From assembly GCF_003259435.1 (NCBI RefSeq), contig NZ_QLMA01000005.1, positions 434,001-498,000 of the forward strand: a stretch of 64,000 nt of DNA. Direction: 5' to 3'. The DNA is from Chitinophaga dinghuensis (GTDB taxonomy: Bacteria > Bacteroidota > Bacteroidia > Chitinophagales > Chitinophagaceae). The position numbers and the translations under genes were made by a program. Positions 10,092 to 17,758 of this stretch are shown here, piece by piece. Each line of letters starts with the position of its first letter. The first letter of the stretch is position 1. Under the pieces are notes generated by a model. That model did not search any database. It saw only the letters and a program-made list of their open reading frames with translations, and was not told the origin of the DNA.

Positions 10092-10099
10092 CAAATGTA
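10092..10099 (-). promoter_or_regulatory. Candidate -7 box for the ECF sigma gene
   Basis: On the minus strand the sequence reads TACATTTG, a full match to the Bacteroidota -7 consensus TAnnTTTG. It lies 16 bp before the ATG at 10076. No good TTG is seen at the -33 position (TTC at about the right distance). Confidence 0.35.
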
Positions 10100-10239
10100 T
10101 AATAGTTTCGGTAACAGGAATAGCGCAGGTATGTTATCAATTTATTAAGTGGGATGAATATTAGCGGAAATAATTCCATTAATCAAATACGTGATAAATA
10201 ACTGATCTACAGTTATTTAACAAACAAATAGGCATAAAA

Positions 10240-10474
10240 CAGCGACCTTTGGAGATTTACAAGAAACGAACCAGGAGAACAAAGTTCCTTACTAACCTAT
10301 TCGAAGTAGACAGGTCTAGAAAAAGAATTAGCAGGCAAAAAAAGGGTAAATATTGCCTTCTAAATAGATTGAACAGGATCTAATGGATCTGTAAAACAGG
10401 TTATCATTACCATAACCTAAACTGCGTTTTTCCTGAATAAGAAAAGGTCAGCATTTTTTCCGACCTTTTCTTAT
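10240..10474 (+). ncRNA. Possible small RNA in 430-bp intergenic region
   Basis: The 450 bp between the sigma gene start (10076) and the end of the next gene (10527) has no plausible protein gene. It contains a series of hairpins: AGGCAA/TTGCCT arms at 10333-10358, a perfect 7-bp stem at 10398-10418 (AGGTTAT/ATAACCT) and a 13-bp stem at 10437-10474. The last has a U-rich 3' arm on the plus strand and would work as a terminator. No convincing -33/-7 promoter was found (nearest GACCTTTG at 10249), so transcription is unproven and the 5' end is a guess. Confidence 0.3.
10437..10474. terminator. Strong hairpin, probable terminator
   Basis: Perfect 13-bp inverted repeat: arms ATAAGAAAAGGTC (10437-10449) and GACCTTTTCTTAT (10462-10474) with a 12-nt loop. 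It lies 53 bp beyond the stop of the minus-strand gene at 10527 and could end that transcript or a plus-strand small RNA. Neither side has a long pure T-run. Confidence 0.55.
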
Positions 10475-10526
10475 TTGTACTCAATACTGAAAATTAACAG
10501 GCTAATTAAGTTTATTTGGAGGCGGC

Positions 10527-10715
10527 CTAATTTTTACGCTTCATACGCAACAGTACTCCCAGCATTGCTAATAGACCTATGCCTACCAATGCTATTGTAT
10601 AATCTGTTTTAGGGGGTATTCTGTGGCCACTACCATGTGCAATTACGCAAAAAAATAAATCTAAAAGGAGCAATACACCAACTACTATTGTGAAAAGTGA
10701 AATTAAATATTTCAT
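10527..10715 (-). CDS. Small two-helix membrane protein, unknown function
   Basis: 62 aa with ATG start. Two hydrophobic segments are visible: residues 3-25 (LISLFTIVVGVLLLLDLFFC) and about 41-57 (TIALVGIGLLAMLGVLL), followed by a basic tail RMKRKN, which fits an inner-membrane hairpin with the tail in the cytoplasm. A terminator-like hairpin follows at 10437-10474. The family is not recognised. Coding status is supported by the membrane pattern and clean ends only. Confidence 0.5.
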   Translation of the reverse strand: MKYLISLFTIVVGVLLLLDLFFCVIAHGSGHRIPPKTDYTIALVGIGLLAMLGVLLRMKRKN

Positions 10716-10832
10716 ATTTATTCAGTTTCTATTTGCCGGTGAATTCCGTGTTTAATCTTTTAAAATTCCTTTTAACGCTAATCATAATGGTTTAATGGAA
10801 ATAATTATGACTGCCGCAATGGACGGATCTTT

Positions 10833-11702
10833 TTATTTCCCATAAGTAATCTGTCGCTCTGTAACTGCCTTCCAGCTTCCACTTTCCTCTCGCTCAAGCT
10901 TCTTTGTCCAGTTTCCCAGACTATCGTATTCATAACTGGTGCTGTACGTTGATGGCTTTGATACTGCCATGATGCCGTTCCCGCCCACACTGTTGTTATC
11001 GTCCTTGTCCACGCGCGAAAGCCCATTGCCATGGGTATCGTAGGTATACAAAATGCGTCTATCAACTTTGCCATCCTGCAGGAAAGTGACAGAGGTCAAC
11101 AGATTCTGTTTGTTATAAGTTTCGATTTTATGAGATAACAATATGCCCTGATCCTGCCATTTGCGGGTTACAATTACAGAATCGCCTGATTCAGAAAAGT
11201 ATAACTTTTCTTTACTGTCTGGACTGGACATGATTGCAATACTATCACTGCTAGGATAGAAAATGTATGTGGTAATCTCATCTAGCTTGCCGGAAATATA
11301 ATTGAACTTCCCCTCGCGGTAGCCCGAATGGTCATAGGTAAAAGTGTCCTTATTATAGGATACTTGCTTACTGATATTGTCCAAGGAGGTTAGTCTGCCC
11401 AGTGAATCATACCGGAACAAGATAGTGTAATTCGATCCAGATTGCTGCACATTTACCTGCGTCAGCAAGTCCTGCCCAAACAGGTATTCCCTTTTTACGG
11501 TGTCGTTAGGTCTATTTGTGCCTGGGTATTCATTGTAAATGATCTCGGAAATCCGGGAAGGGTGGCCTGGCGGCGTTTTTACGCTAAAGTGACAGATAAA
11601 ATCATTGTTAACGATCTGGGTCGCGATCTCCAATTTCCTATCATGTCCTTTGTCTGTCTTGCAGGCGGCAAGTACTAGACATAGGTACATTGCTTTTTTC
11701 AT
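10833..11702 (-). CDS. YD-repeat-like lipoprotein, unknown function
   Basis: 289 aa. A short signal MKKAMYLCLVLAAC with lipobox (Cys14) marks a lipoprotein. The body has repeated strand pairs of the type LFRYDSLGRLTSLDN, FTYDHSGYREGKF, LYTYDTHGNGLSRV and YEYDSLGNWTKKLE. These resemble the YD motifs of RHS-type proteins, which form beta-hairpin stacks. It is much shorter than true RHS toxins and lacks a toxin tip, so a free-standing surface or periplasmic beta-protein is more likely. It lies just left of the decayed mobile element. Confidence 0.65.
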   Translation of the reverse strand: MKKAMYLCLVLAACKTDKGHDRKLEIATQIVNNDFICHFSVKTPPGHPSRISEIIYNEYPGTNRPNDTVKREYLFGQDLLTQVNVQQSGSNYTILFRYDSLGRLTSLDNISKQVSYNKDTFTYDHSGYREGKFNYISGKLDEITTYIFYPSSDSIAIMSSPDSKEKLYFSESGDSVIVTRKWQDQGILLSHKIETYNKQNLLTSVTFLQDGKVDRRILYTYDTHGNGLSRVDKDDNNSVGGNGIMAVSKPSTYSTSYEYDSLGNWTKKLEREESGSWKAVTERQITYGK

Positions 11703-11836
11703 AGAATAAGGTTCGTTTTAAAAGGACAGCAATATAGAATAAAGAAATTATACAGTGTAAGTTAAACTGCATCCATTATTTCGCATTCAATAATCTGTCG
11801 GAATAATGTTTCAGAGATTGAGTTTCAACTTTTCAA

Positions 11837-12055
11837 GTGATTCTAGCACAGTTAAGAAAGTCATACGAAAGAGAGGAATCAGTTGTTATCTTCCACCTTG
11901 CTGGCAATATCCTTTGTGGACAAGCTACTGGAAATACCGCCAAGGCCGTTAGTGAGGCCATTGGTAAAATTGTACAAACCAGAGAAAGTATTTCAATCAA
12001 CAGTAATGATACAAGCCAAAGGAGGAATACAATAATTTTGCCGTTCCAGATATAA
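11837..12055 (+). pseudogene. Relic of TraG/VirD4-like conjugative coupling protein
   Basis: A 72-codon open stretch (GTG start, so not a real gene start) encodes GNILCGQATGNTAKAVSEAI followed by GKIVQTRESISINSNDTSQ. As I recall the family, this matches an internal stretch of Bacteroidota TraG/MobC-type coupling proteins (GNI.CGQVTG-TAK...SERFGK..Q.R.SISI...DTS). The similarity stops abruptly at both ends and no flanking domains are seen, so this is a fragment of a once larger gene. It marks the remains of a conjugative element. The rest of 11703-12354 shows no other coding signal. The match is from memory and needs a database search. Confidence 0.5.
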
Positions 12056-12354
12056 CTTTCATATTAATTAGGTGTGATCCTCCTTAATTAATCTCTCTAG
12101 ATAAAATCACCCATCCTATCCACGGGAATATCCAAGGCTAAGCCTTGCAAAATCAATCATTTGATAACCAATGTAAATAGCTAAATCTCCATTCAGTTAA
12201 CCAGCAGATTAAAATAATAAACAGGTTTAACATCAGATTATTTTTATTATTGTACGCATTAACTAATGCTGTTTGTAGTATATGAAAAGGAGCACTTCAT
12301 GCCTCCACCTACGATTATACACATGACTATATACCCTAAAAAAATAATAATTAC

Positions 12355-12816
12355 ATGAAGAAACTAGCAATCATTTTTATTGTACTATGTGTTTCACACT
12401 GTAGTCTTTATTCTCAGAATAAAACCATCAAAGGGCGAGTTATTTCTGATGATTTTGAAATTGTACCGTTAGCATCAATAATGATTAATGACACAGTTGA
12501 AATTGGCAGAACAGATTTAAATGGTTTTTTTCGAATAGACATCCCAGCTTCTGCGAAAAAAATATTATTCAGGTCTGTTGGACTTGAACCAGCGATTATA
12601 GAGCTTGTAGATACATGTAATGAAGTAGAGGTTGTAATGATATTAAGCGGTACTTATGACTTTATATCACACAAAAAGGCAGATAGACTTCGAATGAAGA
12701 AATTTAAGAAGCTACCAGCATTACATAAAGAAGCATTAATGAAAGGTATATTTAAAACGGGTAAGGCTTGTTATACACAAGATTTCATGCCTCATTATGA
12801 GAAAAAACAAAAGTGA
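12355..12816 (+). CDS. Secreted carboxypeptidase-regulatory-like domain protein
   Basis: 153 aa, ATG start, signal peptide MKKLAIIFIVLCVSHCSLYS. Residues about 24-100 (KTIKGRVISDDFEIVPLASI, then GRTDLNGFFRIDIPASAKK) form one CarboxypepD_reg-like beta-sandwich, the domain usually found at the N-terminus of TonB receptors. The remaining basic tail (RLRMKKFKKLPAL) is not recognised. Stand-alone copies are common in Bacteroidota and their role is unclear. Codon use is AT-rich, like the rest of the 12-17 kb island and unlike the flanking operons. It could be the cut N-terminus of a larger protein. Confidence 0.6.
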   Translation: MKKLAIIFIVLCVSHCSLYSQNKTIKGRVISDDFEIVPLASIMINDTVEIGRTDLNGFFRIDIPASAKKILFRSVGLEPAIIELVDTCNEVEVVMILSGTYDFISHKKADRLRMKKFKKLPALHKEALMKGIFKTGKACYTQDFMPHYEKKQK

Positions 12817-12823
12817 TATTAAA

Positions 12824-12857
12824 GGGGCTGACCCAAAAGTAAAATTTGGTCACCCCA
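12824..12857. repeat. Stem-loop GGGG(C)TGACC / GGTCACCCC
   Basis: Arms GGGGCTGACC and GGTCACCCC pair over 9 bp with one bulged C and a 14-nt loop. It lies 7 bp after the stop of the preceding gene and may be its terminator, though no T-run follows. The motif GGGGCTGACCCAAAAGT also resembles the terminal repeats of some insertion sequences; no matching second end was found. Confidence 0.35.
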
Positions 12858-13046
12858 ACAGTCCATGACAAAGATATTTGTGGCTTCTGCCAAAAACTAA
12901 CAACAACAAACGTAGTATTTCTGGATTCTTTGATAATATATCATTTTTCAAATAATGTCAATAGTTGGGATGTAGTTGGCAAGTTTGCCGATTTCTATAA
13001 ATATGTTAGTGGCAGAAAGAGGAAAGCCATTTATAGTAAGAGATAG
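12846..13046 (+). pseudogene. Possible gene fragment, unrecognised
   Basis: 66 codons from a TTG. The encoded stretch NSWDVVGKFADFYKYVSGRK looks protein-like, but there is no ATG, no recognisable domain and no ribosome-binding signal, and it lies in the decayed element. It may be the tail of a lost gene or chance. The following 13047-13154 shows nothing. Confidence 0.2.
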
Positions 13047-13154
13047 ACCAGGTGATGGTTTGTGAGGTATTTGTGTCATTGGAGTGTCGAAATTGAATTT
13101 AATTTAACTCTTTTTTAAATACTTTGAATTGATCGAGCTCAAAAAATTAAAAAA

Positions 13155-14783
13155 TTATTTTAATTTTAGCCTGAACGCAATTGCTTTCGTAAGAATTTTG
13201 GTTTGATTTTTTAATTGTTTAGAAATCGCTGGTTCTTGCATAATTTCACTAGCTCTATCAACATATGTCCAATAATTACTTTTCGCCATCCTTTTATTAT
13301 CCTTTCTACTCTCGTAAGTATTTAAAGTATCCTTAGTATCTTCTGGGATTCTATCCCTTTTACGCTTCTCTACTACCATTCTATATTCACCTAAACCATT
13401 TCGTACTAACTTCTTATATTTCTTTTCACGAACTTTTTGTGTTAATGGATACTTTGAATATAGGTCATATAACTGACGAATAAAAATAACTGGTTTTACG
13501 CCTGGTTCGGCTAGTTTTATAGCTAGTCGCGCTTTTGAGCGGACAGCACGCATCATTCTTCTATAAAAGCGCGATAAATTAGCAGATTTGATAAATGTTC
13601 TATTACCATCAAATTCAAATCCTAGATAGGTGAGTCGACTATTAGGGGTGACTTGTCCATCTTTAATTTTACTGCATAAAATATTATTCTTCAATTCGTT
13701 GGTACTAAACAGCGTATACTTAAAGACTTCGGTCTTTGGGAGGCTTAAGTTAACTAGACACTCAGACAATGACTTCTTAACTAGATCCTTTATTTTCTCA
13801 ATAGTTTCAACTGGACAAATAACTATTATATCATCAGAATATCTTCTATAAAAGGCCCCTAGCCCCATTACCGCCTCCTCAACTATTCTTTTATCAAATT
13901 CTAAAAGGTATAAGTTTGCAAGAACTGCACTGATAGGTAATCCTTGTGGTATTCCAATCACCTCTTTCGTTCCTTTATCACGAAAATTATTTTTGTAAAT
14001 CGGAAGTAATCTAGTTTTTATCGCCTCGCGAAATTCTTTATTGGATTCAAAAAAAGAAAATTTCCCAAAATGATTTCTGATTTTTGCTAATCTTTTTTCA
14101 TTAAATGTTTTTGGATTAGAACTACTCTTATTTTGGATTTTTTTTAAATCCTTTAGTAAAACGTACGAAAATTTAGTAGTTGCCTGAAAAACTTTTTTAT
14201 GATCAGCGCGTAATTCTTCAAAATGAAATAAGTCTTTCCATGCCTTCTCCAGCCTATCATGATTTAGTGTTGAGAAAAAACTTTCGATATCAAAAGCTAG
14301 TACGGCACATTCACCCCACTCTTTTGTTTTTATTCTAACTTCATCGAATACCTCCTTAGCAAAGTGAATTGTGCCTTTGTATTTTCCTGGCACCTCAGTG
14401 GGAATTTTCCTATAGGCTGTTACTGACGAATTTAGTTCCGTGCTTTTACTTAAACTTAATTCATACTTTTCTTGAATAAGAGAAGCGTAATACCCAAAAA
14501 TAATTGCATCCATATGAGTTGCATAGTGCAACGGACGGCTTTTAGCGGTACGTTTTACCACATTCCCTTTTTTATACTTATGGCAACGTTTTCCGTTATT
14601 GTCCTTTTTATAGCGTCTTTCCTTAATAACGGTGTGTATAAGGGGATAGAAGGAGTATTTCTTAATAAAGCTTGGGGCCTGTATTCTGTCAATAATTTTT
14701 TTTGCACCCTTATTAACGTCTATTTGCGCAGTTAAATGTAGATATCCTTTGGCTTTAAGCCATTCTGGTTTGCTGTTTTCCAT
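13155..14783 (-). CDS. Reverse transcriptase, probable DRT/UG-type phage-defence RT
   Basis: 542 aa, ATG start. The N-terminus WLKAKGYLHL resembles the opening of stand-alone defence RTs as I recall them. RT motifs in order: AFDIESFF (162-170, first catalytic Asp165), GIPQGLPISAVLANLYLLEF (277-296), YRRYSDDIIV (312-321) with the YxDD box YSDD at 315-318, NLSLPKTEVF (345-354) and LTYLGFEFDG. All three catalytic Asp are present, so it should be active. A 150-residue basic C-terminal extension follows. There is no intron maturase or HNH domain and no retron signature, which favours the unknown-group (UG/DRT) RTs over group II introns. The subclass (DRT2, DRT9 or another) cannot be fixed by eye. 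A long hairpin-rich leader precedes it and a divergent WYL-like gene shares its promoter region. AT-rich and carried on a decayed element: probably acquired cargo. Confidence 0.85.
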   Translation of the reverse strand: MENSKPEWLKAKGYLHLTAQIDVNKGAKKIIDRIQAPSFIKKYSFYPLIHTVIKERRYKKDNNGKRCHKYKKGNVVKRTAKSRPLHYATHMDAIIFGYYASLIQEKYELSLSKSTELNSSVTAYRKIPTEVPGKYKGTIHFAKEVFDEVRIKTKEWGECAVLAFDIESFFSTLNHDRLEKAWKDLFHFEELRADHKKVFQATTKFSYVLLKDLKKIQNKSSSNPKTFNEKRLAKIRNHFGKFSFFESNKEFREAIKTRLLPIYKNNFRDKGTKEVIGIPQGLPISAVLANLYLLEFDKRIVEEAVMGLGAFYRRYSDDIIVICPVETIEKIKDLVKKSLSECLVNLSLPKTEVFKYTLFSTNELKNNILCSKIKDGQVTPNSRLTYLGFEFDGNRTFIKSANLSRFYRRMMRAVRSKARLAIKLAEPGVKPVIFIRQLYDLYSKYPLTQKVREKKYKKLVRNGLGEYRMVVEKRKRDRIPEDTKDTLNTYESRKDNKRMAKSNYWTYVDRASEIMQEPAISKQLKNQTKILTKAIAFRLKLK

Positions 14784-15139
14784 AACATAGAAAAAAGACC
14801 TTGTGCATTTGTACGGTTAATATATCTACCAACATAACACTCCATATTGAAATGGAGCCGGACCAGTACCCAATTTCTTGAGTCACATTAGGTTCAATCT
14901 TTCGTGTACTTACACCATCGCCCTTAAACACATTATTCACATGCTTACGGTAATTAGCAAGATTACGCTATCTTTGACTGAGACGATCCTGTCAGCGGAC
15001 ACCCTTATCCGGGAGGCTGTAAACAGATTCATCTGCAATGCAAATCCCTATTACAATAGGTTTAATCTCAAAAACTCTTAAAGGCCACATGAGAATCATA
15101 TAGTCCTAACCAAACGTTGGTAGCCCATGCAACAAGGTC
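14784..15139 (-). ncRNA. Candidate RT-associated non-coding RNA / long leader
   Basis: About 355 nt between the predicted minus-strand start site and the RT start codon. Hairpins seen: ACCAA/TTGGT (15109-15121), a perfect CCTATT/AATAGG stem (15047-15060) and a perfect CTCCAT/ATGGAG stem (14840-14857). A U6 run (minus) lies at 14791-14796 just before the RT ATG. Several known DRT systems encode a template RNA in exactly this position. One minus-strand frame is free of stops for 70 codons (14967-14758) and overlaps the RT start. It may be an unrelated chance reading frame. RNA status is inferred from position, length and hairpins only. Confidence 0.45.
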
Positions 15140-15145
15140 TATCAA

Positions 15146-15181
15146 CAAATATACTTGATTTCGCAAAATCATGTATATTTT
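15146..15181. promoter_or_regulatory. Palindromic divergent promoter/operator between RT and WYL-like gene
   Basis: Arms 15147-15161 and 15166-15180 (15 nt each, one mismatch, loop CGCA) form a near-perfect palindrome. Its two outer ends carry outward-facing -7 boxes: TATATTTG on the minus strand (15153-15146), a full TAnnTTTG match, and TATATTTT on the plus strand (15174-15181), with a TTG at 15155-15157 (16-bp spacer). Predicted start sites are near 15139 (minus) and 15188 (plus). A dimeric regulator bound here would control both genes. Confidence 0.55.
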
Positions 15182-15213
15182 TAATCCACAACTAAATATA
15201 TAAATATTATTCT

Positions 15214-16425
15214 ATGTTTAAGATTGGATCCATCGTTGGACTGAAATCACATCCACTAAGATTAGACTTCTCCCAGGAAAACCTTGTGATTGGTGGAGAT
15301 GCGCAAAGTATTCCACCATTGATGGTTGTTGTCGAAACCTTATTGGAATTCGAAGTCCTTGAGAATAGTTCCGAAGTAAAGCAATGCAGATGTAGCTGGT
15401 ATTCTCATAAAACTCATACGTTTGAATCAGAGTGGTTTTTAGTACATCTGTTGTTTGAACTTCCTTCAAAAGAGAAGGAAGTTAATGATCCAGAAATTTC
15501 CCCTGAAATAGGAACTATGGTCAGATTCAAAACCACCGGAATTGAATTAGGCAAGAAGAAAAGCTCAATTGATTTTAGTGGTAGTTCAAATTCGAGTAAT
15601 AGATCTATTAGTAGCCTATTGTATTTTGTCGCTCCTGTTCTTCAAGTAATTGCCATTATTGAAAGTAATAACAAACAGCTTACAAATGAAAAACCAAGGA
15701 AAAAGTGGAGAGAAGAATCTAAGATCCAGTTGAAGTGTAAATATTTTGATATCAACAGCAATAAATTTTGTGAAATTATTTTGCCATTAGAATCGATTGA
15801 GATAATCCAGTCAGTTGATGAGTCTAAGATTGATTGCATCAATGGGGCGATTTTGGGAAACAAGTGCCTTAGGCTAACATCTATGACGCCTGATGTGCCA
15901 GAGGTGCTTATTAAGCCCAATATAATAAATTATAGGAGTGGTTTGTATTATATAGAGGGATTTAACTTTCTTACCGGAAAAAGTGCTGAGTATCTTCTAA
16001 ATGGGAATAATGATACTTTTAAAGAGCAGGAATTTTCATTGGCTAAACTTCCTAAGTTCATTCCTTTGTCTAATGGATTATTTAATGTAATAAAAATTAG
16101 TAAACAAAGTATTCTTGAGTTAAATCCGAATTTCTACTGGAGAATTAAATATCAGGATAATAATGGAAGCATAACTGATTGGACTATTCATAGTCCAGAA
16201 GTGATTGAAGTGATTGAAGAAAAAATCAACTCGGATAATTCAATACCTCAAATCTATGTTAAAGCATTTTGTATGCTAAGAAATGCCCATCGGCACTTCA
16301 AAGTTGATGGTATCAAGGAAATCGTACAACTAAATATTTTACTTGATCCTACAAAAGGGGCTGACATCCTTGTAGATCAAAAAGGCCAAATTGCTCAAGA
16401 AGCACAGGATGTATCCCTATCATAA
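15214..16425 (+). CDS. WYL-like domain protein, divergent partner of the RT
   Basis: 403 aa, ATG start, 26 nt after the predicted start site. No signal peptide or membrane helix, so cytosolic. Most of the protein is unrecognised. The last 60 residues contain YVKAFCMLRNAHRHFKVDGI, which resembles the closing strand and helix of WYL domains (A.C.LR...R.F..DRI), a ligand-binding fold common in regulators of defence systems. A second, weaker beta-rich segment near residues 100-110 (EIGTMVRFKTTGIELG) is not assigned. There is no obvious helix-turn-helix. The pairing with an RT through a shared palindromic promoter suggests a regulator or an effector. Function uncertain. Confidence 0.6.
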   Translation: MFKIGSIVGLKSHPLRLDFSQENLVIGGDAQSIPPLMVVVETLLEFEVLENSSEVKQCRCSWYSHKTHTFESEWFLVHLLFELPSKEKEVNDPEISPEIGTMVRFKTTGIELGKKKSSIDFSGSSNSSNRSISSLLYFVAPVLQVIAIIESNNKQLTNEKPRKKWREESKIQLKCKYFDINSNKFCEIILPLESIEIIQSVDESKIDCINGAILGNKCLRLTSMTPDVPEVLIKPNIINYRSGLYYIEGFNFLTGKSAEYLLNGNNDTFKEQEFSLAKLPKFIPLSNGLFNVIKISKQSILELNPNFYWRIKYQDNNGSITDWTIHSPEVIEVIEEKINSDNSIPQIYVKAFCMLRNAHRHFKVDGIKEIVQLNILLDPTKGADILVDQKGQIAQEAQDVSLS

Positions 16426-16435
16426 TTTAGAGGTA

Positions 16436-16504
16436 ATTGTTACACAAATGTACAGGTAGAGGCTGTTATCCGCGCAGCCAGCAAGTTGTATCATTGTTAC
16501 ACAA
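16436..16504 (+). repeat. 12-bp direct repeat ATTGTTACACAA
   Basis: Exact copies at 16436-16447 and 16493-16504, 57 bp apart centre to centre, just after the WYL-like gene. It might be a recombinase or regulator site of the decayed element. Otherwise 16426-16692 holds only the hairpin at 16597-16634. Confidence 0.4.
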
Positions 16505-16596
16505 TTAACTTGAAAGCAGCCCCCACAGTCGGCCGCTTTAGATGAAAAAAGCCACTCGAAACTCGCGTCTTTTTGTTGGAGAAAATAAAATATACG

Positions 16597-16634
16597 GCCC
16601 TGAAAGTTGATCAGAAATGATCCGATTTCAGGGC
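16597..16634 (-). terminator. Hairpin terminator after the small minus-strand gene
   Basis: Outer arms GCCCTGAAA and TTTCAGGGC (9 bp perfect) enclose an inner GATCA/TGATC stem. On the minus strand it is followed by a T-rich tract (TATATTTTATTTT), so it reads as a terminator for the gene ending at 16693. Confidence 0.5.
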
Positions 16635-16692
16635 TATCTAATCCAAATTCAATACATCAAAATTTTATCAAGGTCGCAGTTAATGGCATCCT

Positions 16693-16902
16693 TTATTCCT
16701 TCGCCATTCGTTTAATCAATTCCTTTTCTGCATTACTTATTTCGAGATGTAGGGCTGGTCCATCCTTCAAATCGTTAAATGGTTTGGACTTTCGGTAATA
16801 GGAGGAAAGACTCCAATCACACTCTTCACATACACGATTCCTTAATAAAATTGGCGTTGAGGCTAACAATTCCTGAAGTTCATTCAATAAATTATTGCGC
16901 AT
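16693..16902 (-). CDS. Small charged protein of the decayed element
   Basis: 69 aa from the ATG at 16902 (MRNNLLNELQELL); an in-frame GTG three codons upstream is also possible. The protein is helical and highly charged, with a CEEC pair near residue 27 and WSLSSYYRKSKPF after it. It ends AEKELIKRMAKE. It might be a small DNA-binding or phage-type regulatory protein, but no family is recognised. It lies between the integrase relic and the WYL-like gene, and a terminator-like hairpin follows at 16597-16634, which supports expression. Confidence 0.4.
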   Translation of the reverse strand: MRNNLLNELQELLASTPILLRNRVCEECDWSLSSYYRKSKPFNDLKDGPALHLEISNAEKELIKRMAKE

Positions 16903-17029
16903 GATGGTCACTGGTTTTTCATAGTTACGGGAAGGGATACGTTAAACTTCGTTATACCATTTCTACTAAAGACGGAGATAATTCCATACAGCAAGTCTGC
17001 GTACTTTTGTCTATATACAGCCTAAGCCT

Positions 17030-17454
17030 AACGCCTGCTTTCCCTTTCCTGTGTCTGATACGGTTCAAACAGCGCCTTGCAGTTCTCTCTTGGGAGAGTC
17101 ATTCTGTAGCACGTGACGTAAAATTTCAGCGTTCCATCAATGACTACTTTCCAGATGACGGTTGCCATCCCGCTTATTATTATTTACATACTCTTTGTAA
17201 TAATCGAAAAAGTTCTCTTTGAACTTATGCGCTGGTATAAACGCTGTACCGATAGATTGCTGCTCAATAATGGCCTGACTCTTCTTTACCTCCAATTAAG
17301 CCAATGCATGTATGCTATGCTGCTTCTGTATCGCGTCTTTCGGCTTTGTATATACGAAAATGCCAGTGACCGGACGCTGTCCTTTCTCACGGCCAAAGTC
17401 GTAATAGTAGTATGTTTTATCGCCTTTAGTGTTCTTACGTTTCAGAAAATTCAT
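17030..17454 (-). pseudogene. Decayed tyrosine-recombinase (integrase) gene
   Basis: From the ATG at 17454 the minus strand encodes MNFLKRKNTKGDK, then YYYYDFGREKGQRPVTGIFV and YTKPKDAIQKQHSIHALA. This is typical of the arm-binding N-terminus of Bacteroidota phage/ICE integrases. A stop at 17298-17296 breaks it. In another frame the homology continues as KKSQAIIEQQSIG and FKENFFDYYKEYVNNNKRDG, then breaks again near 17130, with only a vague ENCKALF-like trace beyond. The catalytic domain (R-HxxR-Y) is absent. The gene is therefore a remnant of the recombinase that inserted this element. It lies about 300 bp from the 3' end of tRNA-Leu, the usual target class. The 17455-17723 gap shows nothing else. 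Confidence 0.75.
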
Positions 17455-17723
17455 GATCCAATGATTTTGAGAGTGAAACCATTGGCACTAATAGTATGCC
17501 GTGTCAGTAAGGATTTGAGGCCATTTTAAAATCGAACGAAAGTGAAAAAAAGCGGAGGAAAGAATTTTTTGAAGGCTTGAGTGTCGTGTTGACATACTGC
17601 CAAAATGCCGGTGGGCAGTAGCTTTGGAGAAATGAAGCGTGTGTTATGTGGTGTGTCAATTTTGTGTCGTGATTGGTGAATAAAAGCGGAAAAAACCGGA
17701 CAAAAACGACATTGACACAAACA

Positions 17724-17758
17724 AAAAAGGTTGCAAGTACAAAACTTACAACCTTTTT
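17724..17758 (-). terminator. Rho-independent terminator of tRNA-Leu
   Basis: 14-nt arms AAAAAGGTTGCAAG and CTTACAACCTTTTT with a 7-nt loop and one G-T pair. On the minus strand it starts 4 nt after the tRNA discriminator base and ends in a T-run. Confidence 0.8.

Noticed and set aside
13155..14783. Group II intron or retron for the RT
   Set aside because: No maturase or HNH domain, no intron domain V-like hairpin seen near the gene, and no retron msr/msd-type inverted repeats recognised.
14878..15081. 67-codon plus-strand frame in the RT leader
   Set aside because: Antisense to the predicted leader RNA, with no promoter or homologue known to me; could be revisited if conserved.
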